The notes: a model not told the origin generated them from the letters alone. 64,000 nt of DNA from Sphaerisporangium sp. TRM90804 (GCF_029846175.1 NZ_JARWAC010000011.1:186001-250000), one strand, 5' to 3'; numbered from the stretch's first letter, positions 55,266-63,282 are shown. Translations and numbers: made by a program.

Positions 55266-56069
55266 GTGGCGGGCAACGTGGAAACGATCGGGAAACTTGT
55301 GATCGGCGATGTGCCGATCGTGGCGGAAGACCATGGTGGGAACGGCAGGGACGTGCTTCTCCTGCATGGTGGTGGACGGACACGCACGGATTGGGACGTC
55401 TTCGCGGGACTCCTCATGAGCGCCGGGTTCCGGCCGGTGTCCATGGACCTGCGTGGTCATGGTGAGTCCGGTACTGCGCCGTGGTCATGGGAGGAAGCGT
55501 TGGCGGACGTCGCTGCCGTCGTGGAGGAGTTTGGACTTCACCGGCCCATGATCGTCGGGCATTCCTTGGGGGGCATGGTCGCCGCGTTGTGGGCCAGAGA
55601 GCATCCGGAGTGTCCGCTCGCGGTCAACCTCGACGGTCACGGCAATCCGACACGACCTGGGCAGTTCCTCGGTCTGGACGAGGTGTCGGCGGCACGTGCG
55701 TGGCAGGAGATGAGCTCGTTTCTGAGCGAGATGGGGCAAGGGCTCTCTGAGTCATTTCTTCAGGTCATGCGCGAGATAGACGCTCTCGACCTTTTCTCCG
55801 CCTACCGTTCTGCGCGTTGTCCGCTGCTTATTGTCAGCGGTGATGCGAGAGCATTTGCAGGCATGTTTCCTGAGCATCTCGTCCCCGCCTGGAACGCGTA
55901 CTGCGCATGGGTAGAGCACGAGCTGGAGGCGACCGTGCGAGAGGCGTCGCTGGTGCGTACGACATCCCTGCTCACCGGACATGACCCACACCGCGAGGAC
56001 CCAGAGGGGCTGTTGCGTCTCCTGATCGGAGACCTCGCTCGGTGTAACGAGGAATCTTGGAGCGGGTGA
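55266..56069 (+). CDS. alpha/beta hydrolase
   Basis: This 267-aa protein has LLLHGGGRTRTDWDVFAG, the DLRGHGES turn, nucleophile elbow GHSLGGM and a C-terminal GHDPH segment that could supply the histidine. The substrate is unknown. GTG start at 55266 with GAGAGG upstream. The last codons (WSG-stop) lie inside tRNA-Gly copy 3, so the present C-terminus was set by the integration event. It is the only gene in its module. Confidence 0.85.
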   Translation: MAGNVETIGKLVIGDVPIVAEDHGGNGRDVLLLHGGGRTRTDWDVFAGLLMSAGFRPVSMDLRGHGESGTAPWSWEEALADVAAVVEEFGLHRPMIVGHSLGGMVAALWAREHPECPLAVNLDGHGNPTRPGQFLGLDEVSAARAWQEMSSFLSEMGQGLSESFLQVMREIDALDLFSAYRSARCPLLIVSGDARAFAGMFPEHLVPAWNAYCAWVEHELEATVREASLVRTTSLLTGHDPHREDPEGLLRLLIGDLARCNEESWSG

Positions 56070-56101
56070 CGGGAATCGAACCCGCGCTGTCAGCTTGGGA
56101 A
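56058..56101 (-). repeat. tRNA-Gly(CCC) 3'-half fragment, copy 3
   Basis: The 44 bp are identical to copy 2. It overlaps the last codons of the hydrolase gene and supplies its stop. Confidence 0.85.
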
Positions 56102-56189
56102 TCGTACCGATCGGGCCACGTAGAGCCGCTGACCTGGGAGTGAGGCTGGTCCTGAGTGACTGTGGTTGACCCCTCTTCACCCTGTCTAA

Positions 56190-56211
56190 TTGCACGCTAA
56201 TTGCACGACGA
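56190..56211. repeat. tandem 11-bp arm-type motif pair after copy 3
   Basis: TTGCACGCTAA is followed directly by TTGCACGACGA, again an 11-bp period, 89 bp from the tRNA fragment. It shares the GCACG core with the other two pairs but differs outside it. Confidence 0.6.
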
Positions 56212-56226
56212 TCATGATGGGACCCT

Positions 56227-56556
56227 ATGGAGGACTACCAACGGGCGTTCATCGGACGGGTGGTCGAGCGCCTCGATGCGTACGCGGCGGGTGAGGTGAC
56301 GTTGCCCAAGGTGGTGGAAGATCTCCGGGGGTTATTCGAGGTCGCCGACCCTCGGGAGTGGGCCATCCGGGATGCGTTCGAAGATCTGTGGGTGGATCTC
56401 GACGCCGAGTGTGATCTGAGGACGGAGCTGTGGGCGCCGCCAGGGTTGGCCGACGATGCTCACCTGCGCCGGACTATCGATGCGCTTCGCTCCTGGGCCT
56501 CGCGGATAGCGGACGGAGCACCTTCCAGGCGAGGAGTTACAGACCCGTTGAGCTGA
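56227..56556 (+). CDS. acidic hypothetical protein
   Basis: This 109-aa acidic, mostly helical protein begins MEDYQRAFIGRVVERLDAYA and has WAIRDAFEDLWVDLDAECDL in the middle. Its size and composition are like orphan immunity proteins, but no toxin gene is adjacent, so this is only a resemblance. ATG at 56227, between the arm-type motifs of copy 3 and tRNA copy 4. It is the sole gene in its module. Confidence 0.6.
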   Translation: MEDYQRAFIGRVVERLDAYAAGEVTLPKVVEDLRGLFEVADPREWAIRDAFEDLWVDLDAECDLRTELWAPPGLADDAHLRRTIDALRSWASRIADGAPSRRGVTDPLS

Positions 56557-56579
56557 CTTGGGTTGATGCCAGTGTGGTG

Positions 56580-56623
56580 TGGAGCGGCTGACGGGAATCG
56601 AACCCGCGCTGTTAGCTTGGGAA
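56580..56623 (-). repeat. tRNA-Gly(CCC) 3'-half fragment, copy 4
   Basis: The same 44 bp with two changes against copies 2 and 3 (one in the acceptor stem, one in the variable region). It marks the left edge of the nuclease-TIR module. No further copy occurs to the right edge of the window. Confidence 0.8.
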
Positions 56624-56723
56624 GTCTCTCCCGATCACCGCTCCTATCTGGGCTATGACTGACCTGCATCATCACCAGGGACTTCCCACGACTCCCCGTC
56701 ATTCCCTTTGATCACCGCTCCGT

Positions 56724-56745
56724 CGGGCACGCAACGGGCACTTGG
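56724..56745. repeat. tandem 11-bp arm-type motif pair after copy 4
   Basis: CGGGCACGCAA is followed by CGGGCACTTGG, an 11-bp period, 101 bp from the tRNA fragment. Confidence 0.55.
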
Positions 56746-56965
56746 GCTGCCTGCTGACGGTTTTACAGGGCGTCGCGGTTTCGACTCGCCAAAGCGCCCT
56801 GGCCTGAGGCTGAGCCGTACGACGAGCTTGCGCTCGGCAGAGTCTCCGGTCTCCTCGTCCTGCTCCCGTCCTAGCAAGTTGGCAGCGCTCCTCGGCACAC
56901 GCTGGCACCATGAGAGCACCGGGGGATGCTCAGCAACTGTCACGTTCCCGTCAGAAGGGGGCTCA

Positions 56966-59407
56966 TTGGGATCGCGAAAGCGCAAGGCTAGCCGAAGCAT
57001 CATTGTCGATGACGTCGATGGAGTTCATGCGTTCTTGGCTCGCATGGGTCGCTTTATGGATGGCTTGGTGCCAGCTGATTCATGGCACGATATCGAGCAG
57101 CAGGCGACCTCGGTTATCAGTCATCACGTATCTAAAATGATCCATTTGATGGCAAATTATGATTCCTATGATGTTCTAGAGCTCGTGCGCCAACATGAGG
57201 TTCCCATAACCCTGAGTGATTATAAGGAATCTCAAGATGAGGGCTTAGCTGCGATTATCGACATCGTGGCGTTGGTCGCCCTTGGCATGGGCCTGCCAAG
57301 ACACTCCGGTGAAGATAGACAGCATAACAATCCACCTCCTAACGAGTTCACTGAAGCTCTATGTGGACATGCCAGACAGATCGCTAAATTGGTGATGCTG
57401 ATGAGCTTTTCCATCCGTGAGGGACAGGGTGAAGATTCGCTAGCTGATCTGTCTGGCCAATTGCGCTCAAGCGAACTCATGGTCCGCGGGAAACACTATG
57501 AATCCATCGGCACCATGTTGAATGATGGAGTGTTAGGTGCAGCCCACGTCCAACAGATCTTGGAAGGTGTGCTTGGCTTCAGTTATGAAGATATCAAAAA
57601 GGTGTCGGTAGCCATCCGTGAGCATTATCGGGAAGTCAAGGAAACGTTATTCGCGCGCATAGGTGAGATGGCCCTGCAAGAGCGCTCGAACGACGAGCTC
57701 AGTGTGGAGGAGTTGGACGAGGCTCGTCGGGCAATCTCGGACGCATTTTTCTTCCCCGGAAAGTCTAGCTCTTTCGGCGCCGACCGCATAGCAGAACGCG
57801 CTGGAGTTTCTGTCAGTAAAGCGAAACTTATTCTTTCAACATTCAGTGCGCATGCATCGCAGGACCCTCCAGAGGCGCTAATCTCGAGATTCATTAACGG
57901 AGCTAACCCTCTCGCTGGGCTCGGTCTTATTATGGACGCAGACGGTTCGTGTCTTATGCTGCAGAATGGAATCCAGGTTGATAGTGTCAGGCGTATCGTC
58001 GAATCGAAGATCAAGGGCACCAAAAAATGGGATTCCTATGGTAGGAATCGAGATAAGTTTGCGGAGCGTTTCGCGTGCGAGAGGATTTCGTCCCTGCTGC
58101 TGGTTGACGGACCCACGTTCACGAGCCTCAAGTATCTAGCCCCATCGGGTGACGATTTGCAGTGCGATCTTTCTTCGAAAGCTGTAGATCCGCAGAAGTA
58201 TACTTTGGTCGCCGAAAGTGATGCACTTTTCATCGTTGACGATCTCGCGATTTGCGTAGAAGTGAAAGCTGGCTCTATCACAGACAAAGCTAGAAGTGGG
58301 AATGTGCAACGTGTTACTGATGATCTAAAGAAGACTATAGGAGAGGCTACGCGACAGGCACAGCGATTGGAGTCGCTGATACTTACCAATCGTGGCCTGT
58401 GGCTAGATAGCGGCAAGTGGTTGGATCTCTCAGGCGTCCGAGAAGTTCACTCCATCGTGGCCTGCCTGGACGATTTTGGTCCGCTGGCAATTGCTGCGGA
58501 CGCCCTTGTGCGCTCAGGTCTACTAACGGGTACGTCCTTGCCATGGATCGTCTCGTTGCATGACTTGGTGGTCGTAGAAAAGATCCTGACCACGCCAGCC
58601 TCATTCCTGCTCTATTTGAGGCGACGGACCGAGCCTCAAGCCGCTAAATCGTTTGTTGCCGCCGACGAGTTAGATGTTTTAATGTGGTACATGCGTGGAG
58701 GTCTATATTTCGAAGCCGACCCGGATGAGTTGTATAAACGTCATCCGGCGTCGAGGCCGCCAAGTGCGCGCGACAGGGCGCGATACAAGAATCAAAGCCG
58801 CACCCGAATATCGACTCTTACGGATGACCTTGATGCATGGATGTATTATGAAGAGGGGCTAAGTGATTCCGTAGCTCCTCGTCCTGCTAGGAATGACAAT
58901 CCGGATATTGAGGAAATTGTCACGTTCTTGCAAGACGGGAAGAAGCCTGGATGGTTGCGGTTCGGCGCTGATCTGCTCGACCTCTCTGCATCTACTCAAG
59001 CTGCCCTAGCCCGTGATATGAAGGATGTCGTCAATCGCACCCGAGCCGATCACCAGTTTCATACTGCAGTAGAAACGTTCATCAGCCCATGGGGTCACGC
59101 TGCCATATTCGTTGCATCACAGCCGATCAGCTATGTGGAGGCGTTTCAGCGATTGGTGATCTACATGAAGGCGAAGAAATATCAGTTACAGGCCGATCGG
59201 GCTCTGGGGCTGCTGCTCGCCGAGAGCGGTCAGGTAGTGGGGGTAAATTATCTCAATGACCCGTTCGTGCATGATCCTGAAATGGATGAGATTGTACTGG
59301 AGATGCATCTCATTTCTCCTGATGTCATGAGAAGACCGGTTCCGCCTTCTGCAAAGAAGAAGTCAGCGCGAAAGTCGCAAGGGAAGGCAAAAAAGAAACG
59401 GAAATAG
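56966..59407 (+). CDS. large protein with PD-(D/E)xK nuclease core
   Basis: This protein of about 813 aa has a long helical N-terminal region (to about 260), a helix-turn-helix-like segment at about 271-295 (ADRIAERAGVSVSKAKLILS), and a restriction-endonuclease-like core with E417, D419 (ESDALFIV), E432 and K434 (CVEVKAG). The C-terminal 370 residues include WIVSLHDLVVVEKIL and a lysine-rich tail (KKKSARKSQGKAKKKRK). The motif suggests DNA cleavage; I know no named family. The DNA is AT-richer and codon use differs from neighbours, a sign of transfer. TTG 56966 with GAAGGGGG upstream is chosen; the frame further upstream crosses att sequences. Confidence 0.75.
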   Translation: MGSRKRKASRSIIVDDVDGVHAFLARMGRFMDGLVPADSWHDIEQQATSVISHHVSKMIHLMANYDSYDVLELVRQHEVPITLSDYKESQDEGLAAIIDIVALVALGMGLPRHSGEDRQHNNPPPNEFTEALCGHARQIAKLVMLMSFSIREGQGEDSLADLSGQLRSSELMVRGKHYESIGTMLNDGVLGAAHVQQILEGVLGFSYEDIKKVSVAIREHYREVKETLFARIGEMALQERSNDELSVEELDEARRAISDAFFFPGKSSSFGADRIAERAGVSVSKAKLILSTFSAHASQDPPEALISRFINGANPLAGLGLIMDADGSCLMLQNGIQVDSVRRIVESKIKGTKKWDSYGRNRDKFAERFACERISSLLLVDGPTFTSLKYLAPSGDDLQCDLSSKAVDPQKYTLVAESDALFIVDDLAICVEVKAGSITDKARSGNVQRVTDDLKKTIGEATRQAQRLESLILTNRGLWLDSGKWLDLSGVREVHSIVACLDDFGPLAIAADALVRSGLLTGTSLPWIVSLHDLVVVEKILTTPASFLLYLRRRTEPQAAKSFVAADELDVLMWYMRGGLYFEADPDELYKRHPASRPPSARDRARYKNQSRTRISTLTDDLDAWMYYEEGLSDSVAPRPARNDNPDIEEIVTFLQDGKKPGWLRFGADLLDLSASTQAALARDMKDVVNRTRADHQFHTAVETFISPWGHAAIFVASQPISYVEAFQRLVIYMKAKKYQLQADRALGLLLAESGQVVGVNYLNDPFVHDPEMDEIVLEMHLISPDVMRRPVPPSAKKKSARKSQGKAKKKRK

Positions 59408-59786
59408 TTTGACAGGGAGGGGTAGAGGCTCCTTGATCTCAGTACGGTCTCATAACTGTTCGGTGGGCCGGGGCTGAGGAACGAAGTTCCGGACCTTCGA
59501 TCGCCCCTAACCCGTGTGATGGCCGGCCACAGCATGGCGATCGTCGTGCTGTATCTGTGCGGCGGCGGCGCGTCCCTGGTCGGCGGGTGCGGCTTGGTAC
59601 GGCGGGCGCTGAGTACGGCGGGCGGCCCGCGTTCCCGCCGCCGGCCGGGACCGGCGCCCACGCCGCACGCCCGGCCGGGCGGAGCGGGCGGCGGGCCGTG
59701 CGGCGGCGCGGAGCGCCGTCGCCTTGATACCTATAAGCACGATTCTGCAGCAGCTCAAGGATGCGCAGACATGGTGGTGCGAACTA
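59408..59786. other. gap between nuclease and TIR genes with a GC-rich insert
   Basis: The 379 bp change abruptly from AT-rich to very GC-rich at about 59515-59720 and back. A frame from ATG 59519 (MAGHSMAIVVLYLCGGGASL) has one membrane helix followed by proline/arginine sequence that runs into the TIR 3' end on the other strand. It may be a truncated small membrane protein of an older element. Confidence 0.4.
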
Positions 59787-60635
59787 TTATGACCGAGCGT
59801 CTCGCAAGTCGTCATTAAAATCTGCCGCTGCTGCGATTAGCCATTCGGGGGCATTGGTGTCAAGTTCGACGTCCCCAAAGGTGGCTGCTAGTAATGTATT
59901 GAACAGACGCTTTTTCTCTTTGATGCCTAAGGTGAATCTGTCGCAAATGTGCGCGTAGGTTCCGGCGATTTTTTCCCAACACTGGATCTCATCCTCTCTC
60001 TTGTCTTTCTGGTCTCTCTGAAAGTCGGAGACTATCTCATCCCAGGTCTGCGGGAACACTTCAGATAGACTTGCCTGCACTAGTCGCAGCCTTCTAAGTT
60101 GCGACTGCTCCAATGGCTCTCTAAGTGTCGGCCATCTTTCCATTTGATTGAGTGGGACGTTTTCCATGTTTTCGTTCTCAAGTTGACGTCTGGCTAGGCG
60201 TCGTGTGAGCTGGCTAAACTTATCCGGAGTGGCTGCCCTCATTATTTCTATCGCGACGTGAAGTGTAGGTTTGCCTGTCGCGATCAGTGCGACCTTATCC
60301 GCGAGGTGTGGACTATACTTTGTTACGTCCTCTTGAGTTACGTTGTGCCAGATTGGTAGTATCCTCTTCCTGTGGCCAACTTCGAGCGTTATGAGACTTC
60401 TGAATTCGTATTCGGGCCAGGGTTTGCGTATAAAGTCGGGGCTTATGATGACCAAGCCGTAGTTCGACTCATTCAATCCCTTGTCGATGGAGGCTGAAAG
60501 GCTGTCTCCAACGGAGAGGGTGTATTCGTCGTACCAGACGTCAACCCCGAGCTGCCCTAGGGTGTGTGCGAGAGGACGTGCGAGGTCCTGCTTATCTTCG
60601 GATGCGTGAGAGATGAAAAGATCGTGACTTGCCAT
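59787..60635 (-). CDS. TIR-domain protein
   Basis: This 282-aa protein has an N-terminal TIR domain (about 1-130): DLFISHASEDK, DVWYDEYTLSVGDSLSASID, GLVIISPDFIRKPWPEYEF with E77 at the catalytic glutamate position, and RILPIWHNVT. The C-terminal 150 residues are helical and charged and unrecognised; they probably sense the trigger. Bacterial TIR proteins consume NAD+ or make cyclic ADP-ribose signals, often in anti-phage defence. GTAGGAGAC precedes the ATG. It lies 68 bp after the XRE-TPR gene on the same strand and is convergent with the nuclease gene. AT-rich like the nuclease. Confidence 0.88.
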   Translation of the reverse strand: MASHDLFISHASEDKQDLARPLAHTLGQLGVDVWYDEYTLSVGDSLSASIDKGLNESNYGLVIISPDFIRKPWPEYEFRSLITLEVGHRKRILPIWHNVTQEDVTKYSPHLADKVALIATGKPTLHVAIEIMRAATPDKFSQLTRRLARRQLENENMENVPLNQMERWPTLREPLEQSQLRRLRLVQASLSEVFPQTWDEIVSDFQRDQKDKREDEIQCWEKIAGTYAHICDRFTLGIKEKKRLFNTLLAATFGDVELDTNAPEWLIAAAADFNDDLRDARS

Positions 60636-60703
60636 GTCTCCTACAATGGTCGCAAATTGTTATTTGCGTTGCCTGATGGGCCGTGTCTTACGGTCTCTTT
60701 CGG

Positions 60704-61990
60704 CTAGTCGAGAAGCTCAAGATGGCGCGTTGCAAGTGCTCGACGTGCAATTACGTAGCGGTCGTGGAATTCTTGGGCGAGGGCTTCGCGGCGGTAGGTT
60801 TGGCGTAGGACTCGGTCTAGGTCGCCGGCTCGGTTGACGAGGTCGGTGAGGGATTTGCGTTCGATGTCGAATGCGGTGAGGCCCTGGTCGACGGCGGCGT
60901 CTAGGTTGCCTCTTCTGGCGTGGATGATGCCGAGGTCTATGTGGGCGTCGGCTACGCGCATGGGGGCGTTGTGGGTGCCGTCGGGGCGGGTGTGGATTTG
61001 GATGGTTTCGAGGGCGTGTTCTTCGGCGCGGTCGTTGTCGCCTAGCCAGGTGTAGGCGGTGGCGGCGTAGAACATCCATTTGGCGTGGTCGAACACGAAG
61101 TGATTGTCAGGGTGTTCGGGGGTGGGGAGCTTGGCGAGGATGTCGGCTCCGCGGGTGAGGGCCTTGTCGGCTTCGCGGCGGTCTCCCATGCGGGCCAGGC
61201 CGCGGGCTTCCTGGAGGGTGAGTTGGACCATGGCGTTGCTGAGGCCGGCGGCGTCCTGGCCTTTGCGGGCTGAGGTGACGACGTCTTCGTAGCGGCCTTC
61301 GACCAGAGCGAACCATGCGGACATCTCGTATGCCCATCCCATGAGTTCGCCGTGGCCAACCTGGCGGCCCATCTCGTAGGCGGCGCGGCGGGAGGTTTCT
61401 GCTTCTTCGCGTTCGCCTAGGTCGTAGTGGATGCAGCCGAGTAGGGCGGTGAGCCATCCGGTGATGACGAGGATTTCGCGGTGCTGGGTGAGGGTGAGCC
61501 GGCCGGACAACAGGCGGGTCACTTGGGCTAGGCGTTTCTGGGTGCGGTCGCGCAAGGTGGCGGCGGGGACGACCGGGTAGGCGCGGCAGAGTAGCTCGAC
61601 GGCTTCGGAGAGAGCTTCGAGGGTTCCGGGGCCGACGTCGGATGCCTGGAGCTGCTGGGCGAGTTCCATGGTGCCGTAAAGGTTCGCCTCGGCGCGAAGG
61701 GCGTCGGTGGGGAGGATCTGCGCCTCGATGAGCCGGCTGTTGCGGCGCTTGGGGGAGAAGCCCAGGTCTTCGACGGGGAGGCCGGTGGCCTGGGTGAGGG
61801 CGAGACGGTAGGGCGTGTGGGGCCAGGAGACTTCGCCGGCCTCCCATCTGCGGATGCGTTCCTCGTCGCAGTTCAGCCCGTCTTTTACGCCGGTCGGTGT
61901 GGCGTTGATGCGGCCGGCTAGTTCGGCTCGTGTGAGGCGGTGCTCGTTGCGCCAGGCACGGAGCTGCACGTTAGGGATGGTGTCGGCCAT
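60704..61990 (-). CDS. XRE-family regulator with TPR domain
   Basis: This 428-aa protein has an N-terminal helix-turn-helix (LRAWRNEHRLTRAELAGRIN, then RIRRWEAGEVSWP) and a large TPR-like helical region (about 100-420; AETSRRAAYEMGRQVGHGEL, GDNDRAEEHALETIQIHTR). This is the common actinomycete type of regulator that senses a peptide or small molecule through its TPR part. The ATG at 61990 starts MADTIPNVQL; the longer frame has no support. Divergent from the small CxxC protein gene and upstream of the TIR gene. Confidence 0.85.
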   Translation of the reverse strand: MADTIPNVQLRAWRNEHRLTRAELAGRINATPTGVKDGLNCDEERIRRWEAGEVSWPHTPYRLALTQATGLPVEDLGFSPKRRNSRLIEAQILPTDALRAEANLYGTMELAQQLQASDVGPGTLEALSEAVELLCRAYPVVPAATLRDRTQKRLAQVTRLLSGRLTLTQHREILVITGWLTALLGCIHYDLGEREEAETSRRAAYEMGRQVGHGELMGWAYEMSAWFALVEGRYEDVVTSARKGQDAAGLSNAMVQLTLQEARGLARMGDRREADKALTRGADILAKLPTPEHPDNHFVFDHAKWMFYAATAYTWLGDNDRAEEHALETIQIHTRPDGTHNAPMRVADAHIDLGIIHARRGNLDAAVDQGLTAFDIERKSLTDLVNRAGDLDRVLRQTYRREALAQEFHDRYVIARRALATRHLELLD

Positions 61991-62146
61991 CTCCGGGCAA
62001 TCCTCCCGTTCGGGGGGCCACGAGGGGCGAAAAGGGGACTGGCTTGGGGGTCCCGCGCTGATCCGTTCGCTGTTTGTCTTGCCGTCAGGCAACCAAGGTA
62101 CGTCAGACCGCCTTCCGCCGTAGGGAGCGCGGGCGCAACCAAGGAG

Positions 62147-62347
62147 ATGGCGACGGTGACCCGGCCAGTCGAGACGAGTGAGGCGGCCCCCTGTTCCTTA
62201 TGCCGGGGGCGTGGCAAGAAGCTGTGCAACTCCAGGCGGGGGCTGTTGCTTCCCGTTGACGAGGGCGACGGCCACGTCCGTGAGGAACGCGACTGTTTGG
62301 ACTGTCTCGGCACGGGTGAGCAGGGGACGGTTTCCCGCTCAGCGTGA
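62147..62347 (+). CDS. small CxxC protein (DnaJ-type zinc-finger-like)
   Basis: This 66-aa protein has CSLCRGRGKKLC and CLDCLGTGEQG, two CxxCxGxG-type pairs like those of DnaJ zinc fingers, so a single zinc ribbon is likely. AAGGAG touches the ATG at 62147; GTG 62156 would have better spacing. It lies between the XRE gene and the ATP-binding gene, a trio often seen on actinomycete chromosomes and elements. Confidence 0.65.
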   Translation: MATVTRPVETSEAAPCSLCRGRGKKLCNSRRGLLLPVDEGDGHVREERDCLDCLGTGEQGTVSRSA

Positions 62348-62432
62348 ACCGGGTGTGTCCGCACTTAGTCCACCCAATCGCGGCGCGGCAACGGGGAGAC
62401 GCACGGACTTCCTAACGAGAGAGGGCAAGCGC

Positions 62433-63146
62433 ATGACGACAGGGCGTCTCCTCGGCGTGATTGATCTGATCGGTGTCCCGGAATCGGTAGCTCGCGCACG
62501 GGAGTACGTAGGGCAACGGCTGGGCGGAGGCCATCCCGCTCTGGCCGACGTGACGTTGCTCGTCTCCGAAGTCGTCACCAATGCCGTCGTGCATTCGGAC
62601 TCTCGGAACGGAGGGTTGGTCACTCTCGCAATCGCCGATTGCTTCGACCGCATTCACGTCGATGTAGTGGATGCCGGTGGTGGCACGGCGCCGTGCGTCG
62701 GCGGTGACATGTTCGCCGAGAGTGGCCGGGGCCTGATGCTGGTAGAGGCCATCTCGCACCGATGGAACGTCTACGAGGACGAAGCCGGGCGGACGGTGTG
62801 GTTTCAGGTCAAGTACAAGGCCGGCCGGGTCCCTCGGCAACGCAGTAGCGGGGAAGCGGCATCAGGCCACGAGAGTGCCGTCCGGCGCACGGCCAGGCTG
62901 GCTGCCGAAGCGGTCGCGCAGACCGTTGAGCGTGACCGACGGCAACGCCAGGCGTGGCACCTCATCGACCGCTGGAAGTTGGACCCCGAAGGACTCGACC
63001 AGGCCGCGCAATCGCTGGGAGTCGAGGCCATATCGGGTGACGTACCACCCCAGGACAGGGGCGGCAGCACAGTGATCGCCCATAGGACAGGCTACGAGCG
63101 ATCTTCCCCCAATGACTGTGCTGCCGCCTCTCTGGGGGACGAGTAG
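62433..63146 (+). CDS. ATP-binding anti-sigma/GHKL-type protein
   Basis: This 237-aa protein has a HATPase_c_2 (anti-sigma kinase-like) domain at 1-135 with N-box LLVSEVVTNAVVHSDS, VDVVDAGGG and GRGLMLVEAISHRW, and an extra C-terminal region of about 100 residues (ESAVRRTARLAAEAVAQTVE, HLIDRWKLDPEGLDQAAQSL). The domain binds ATP and in relatives phosphorylates or sequesters a partner. The 3' third is duplicated as a pseudogene at 54604-54921. ATG at 62433. Confidence 0.83.
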   Translation: MTTGRLLGVIDLIGVPESVARAREYVGQRLGGGHPALADVTLLVSEVVTNAVVHSDSRNGGLVTLAIADCFDRIHVDVVDAGGGTAPCVGGDMFAESGRGLMLVEAISHRWNVYEDEAGRTVWFQVKYKAGRVPRQRSSGEAASGHESAVRRTARLAAEAVAQTVERDRRQRQAWHLIDRWKLDPEGLDQAAQSLGVEAISGDVPPQDRGGSTVIAHRTGYERSSPNDCAAASLGDE

Positions 63147-63186
63147 ACGGAAGATGGGTTGATAACTCCGGCAAGGGGCTTGGCGG
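62863..63186 (+). repeat. long direct repeat, intact copy
   Basis: This 324-bp segment matches 54604-54921 at about 90% by eye, with a two-base indel. It covers the C-terminal extension of the ATP-binding protein and 40 bp past its stop. Within it GGCGGCAGCACAGT (63060-63073) and ACTGTGCTGCCGCC (63115-63128) form a perfect 14-bp inverted repeat, reduced to 10 bp in the other copy. Confidence 0.85.
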
Positions 63187-63244
63187 ATGAGCTGCCTCCT
63201 TTCTTGAGGTGATGATCGTTGGATCCGCCACGAGGCCGTGAACC

Positions 63245-63282
63245 GGAGGACTCTCGGAGGTTCGAATCCTCCCGTCCCCACA
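63245..63282 (+). repeat. tRNA 3'-end-like fragment
   Basis: GGAGG-TTCGAAT-CCTCC is a perfect T arm, followed by CGTCCCC, A and CA as a tRNA 3' end would be. No matching 5' strand (GGGGACG) lies upstream in range, so it is a tRNA remnant or mimic of unidentified type, different from the tRNA-Gly copies. Confidence 0.5.

Noticed and set aside
56227-56556. Immunity protein of a toxin pair
   Set aside because: Size and acidity fit, but no toxin gene lies in the module, so it is left as hypothetical.
51959-56623. Four complete tRNA genes
   Set aside because: Only the anticodon loop to CCA half is present in each; the D arm and 5' acceptor strand are missing.
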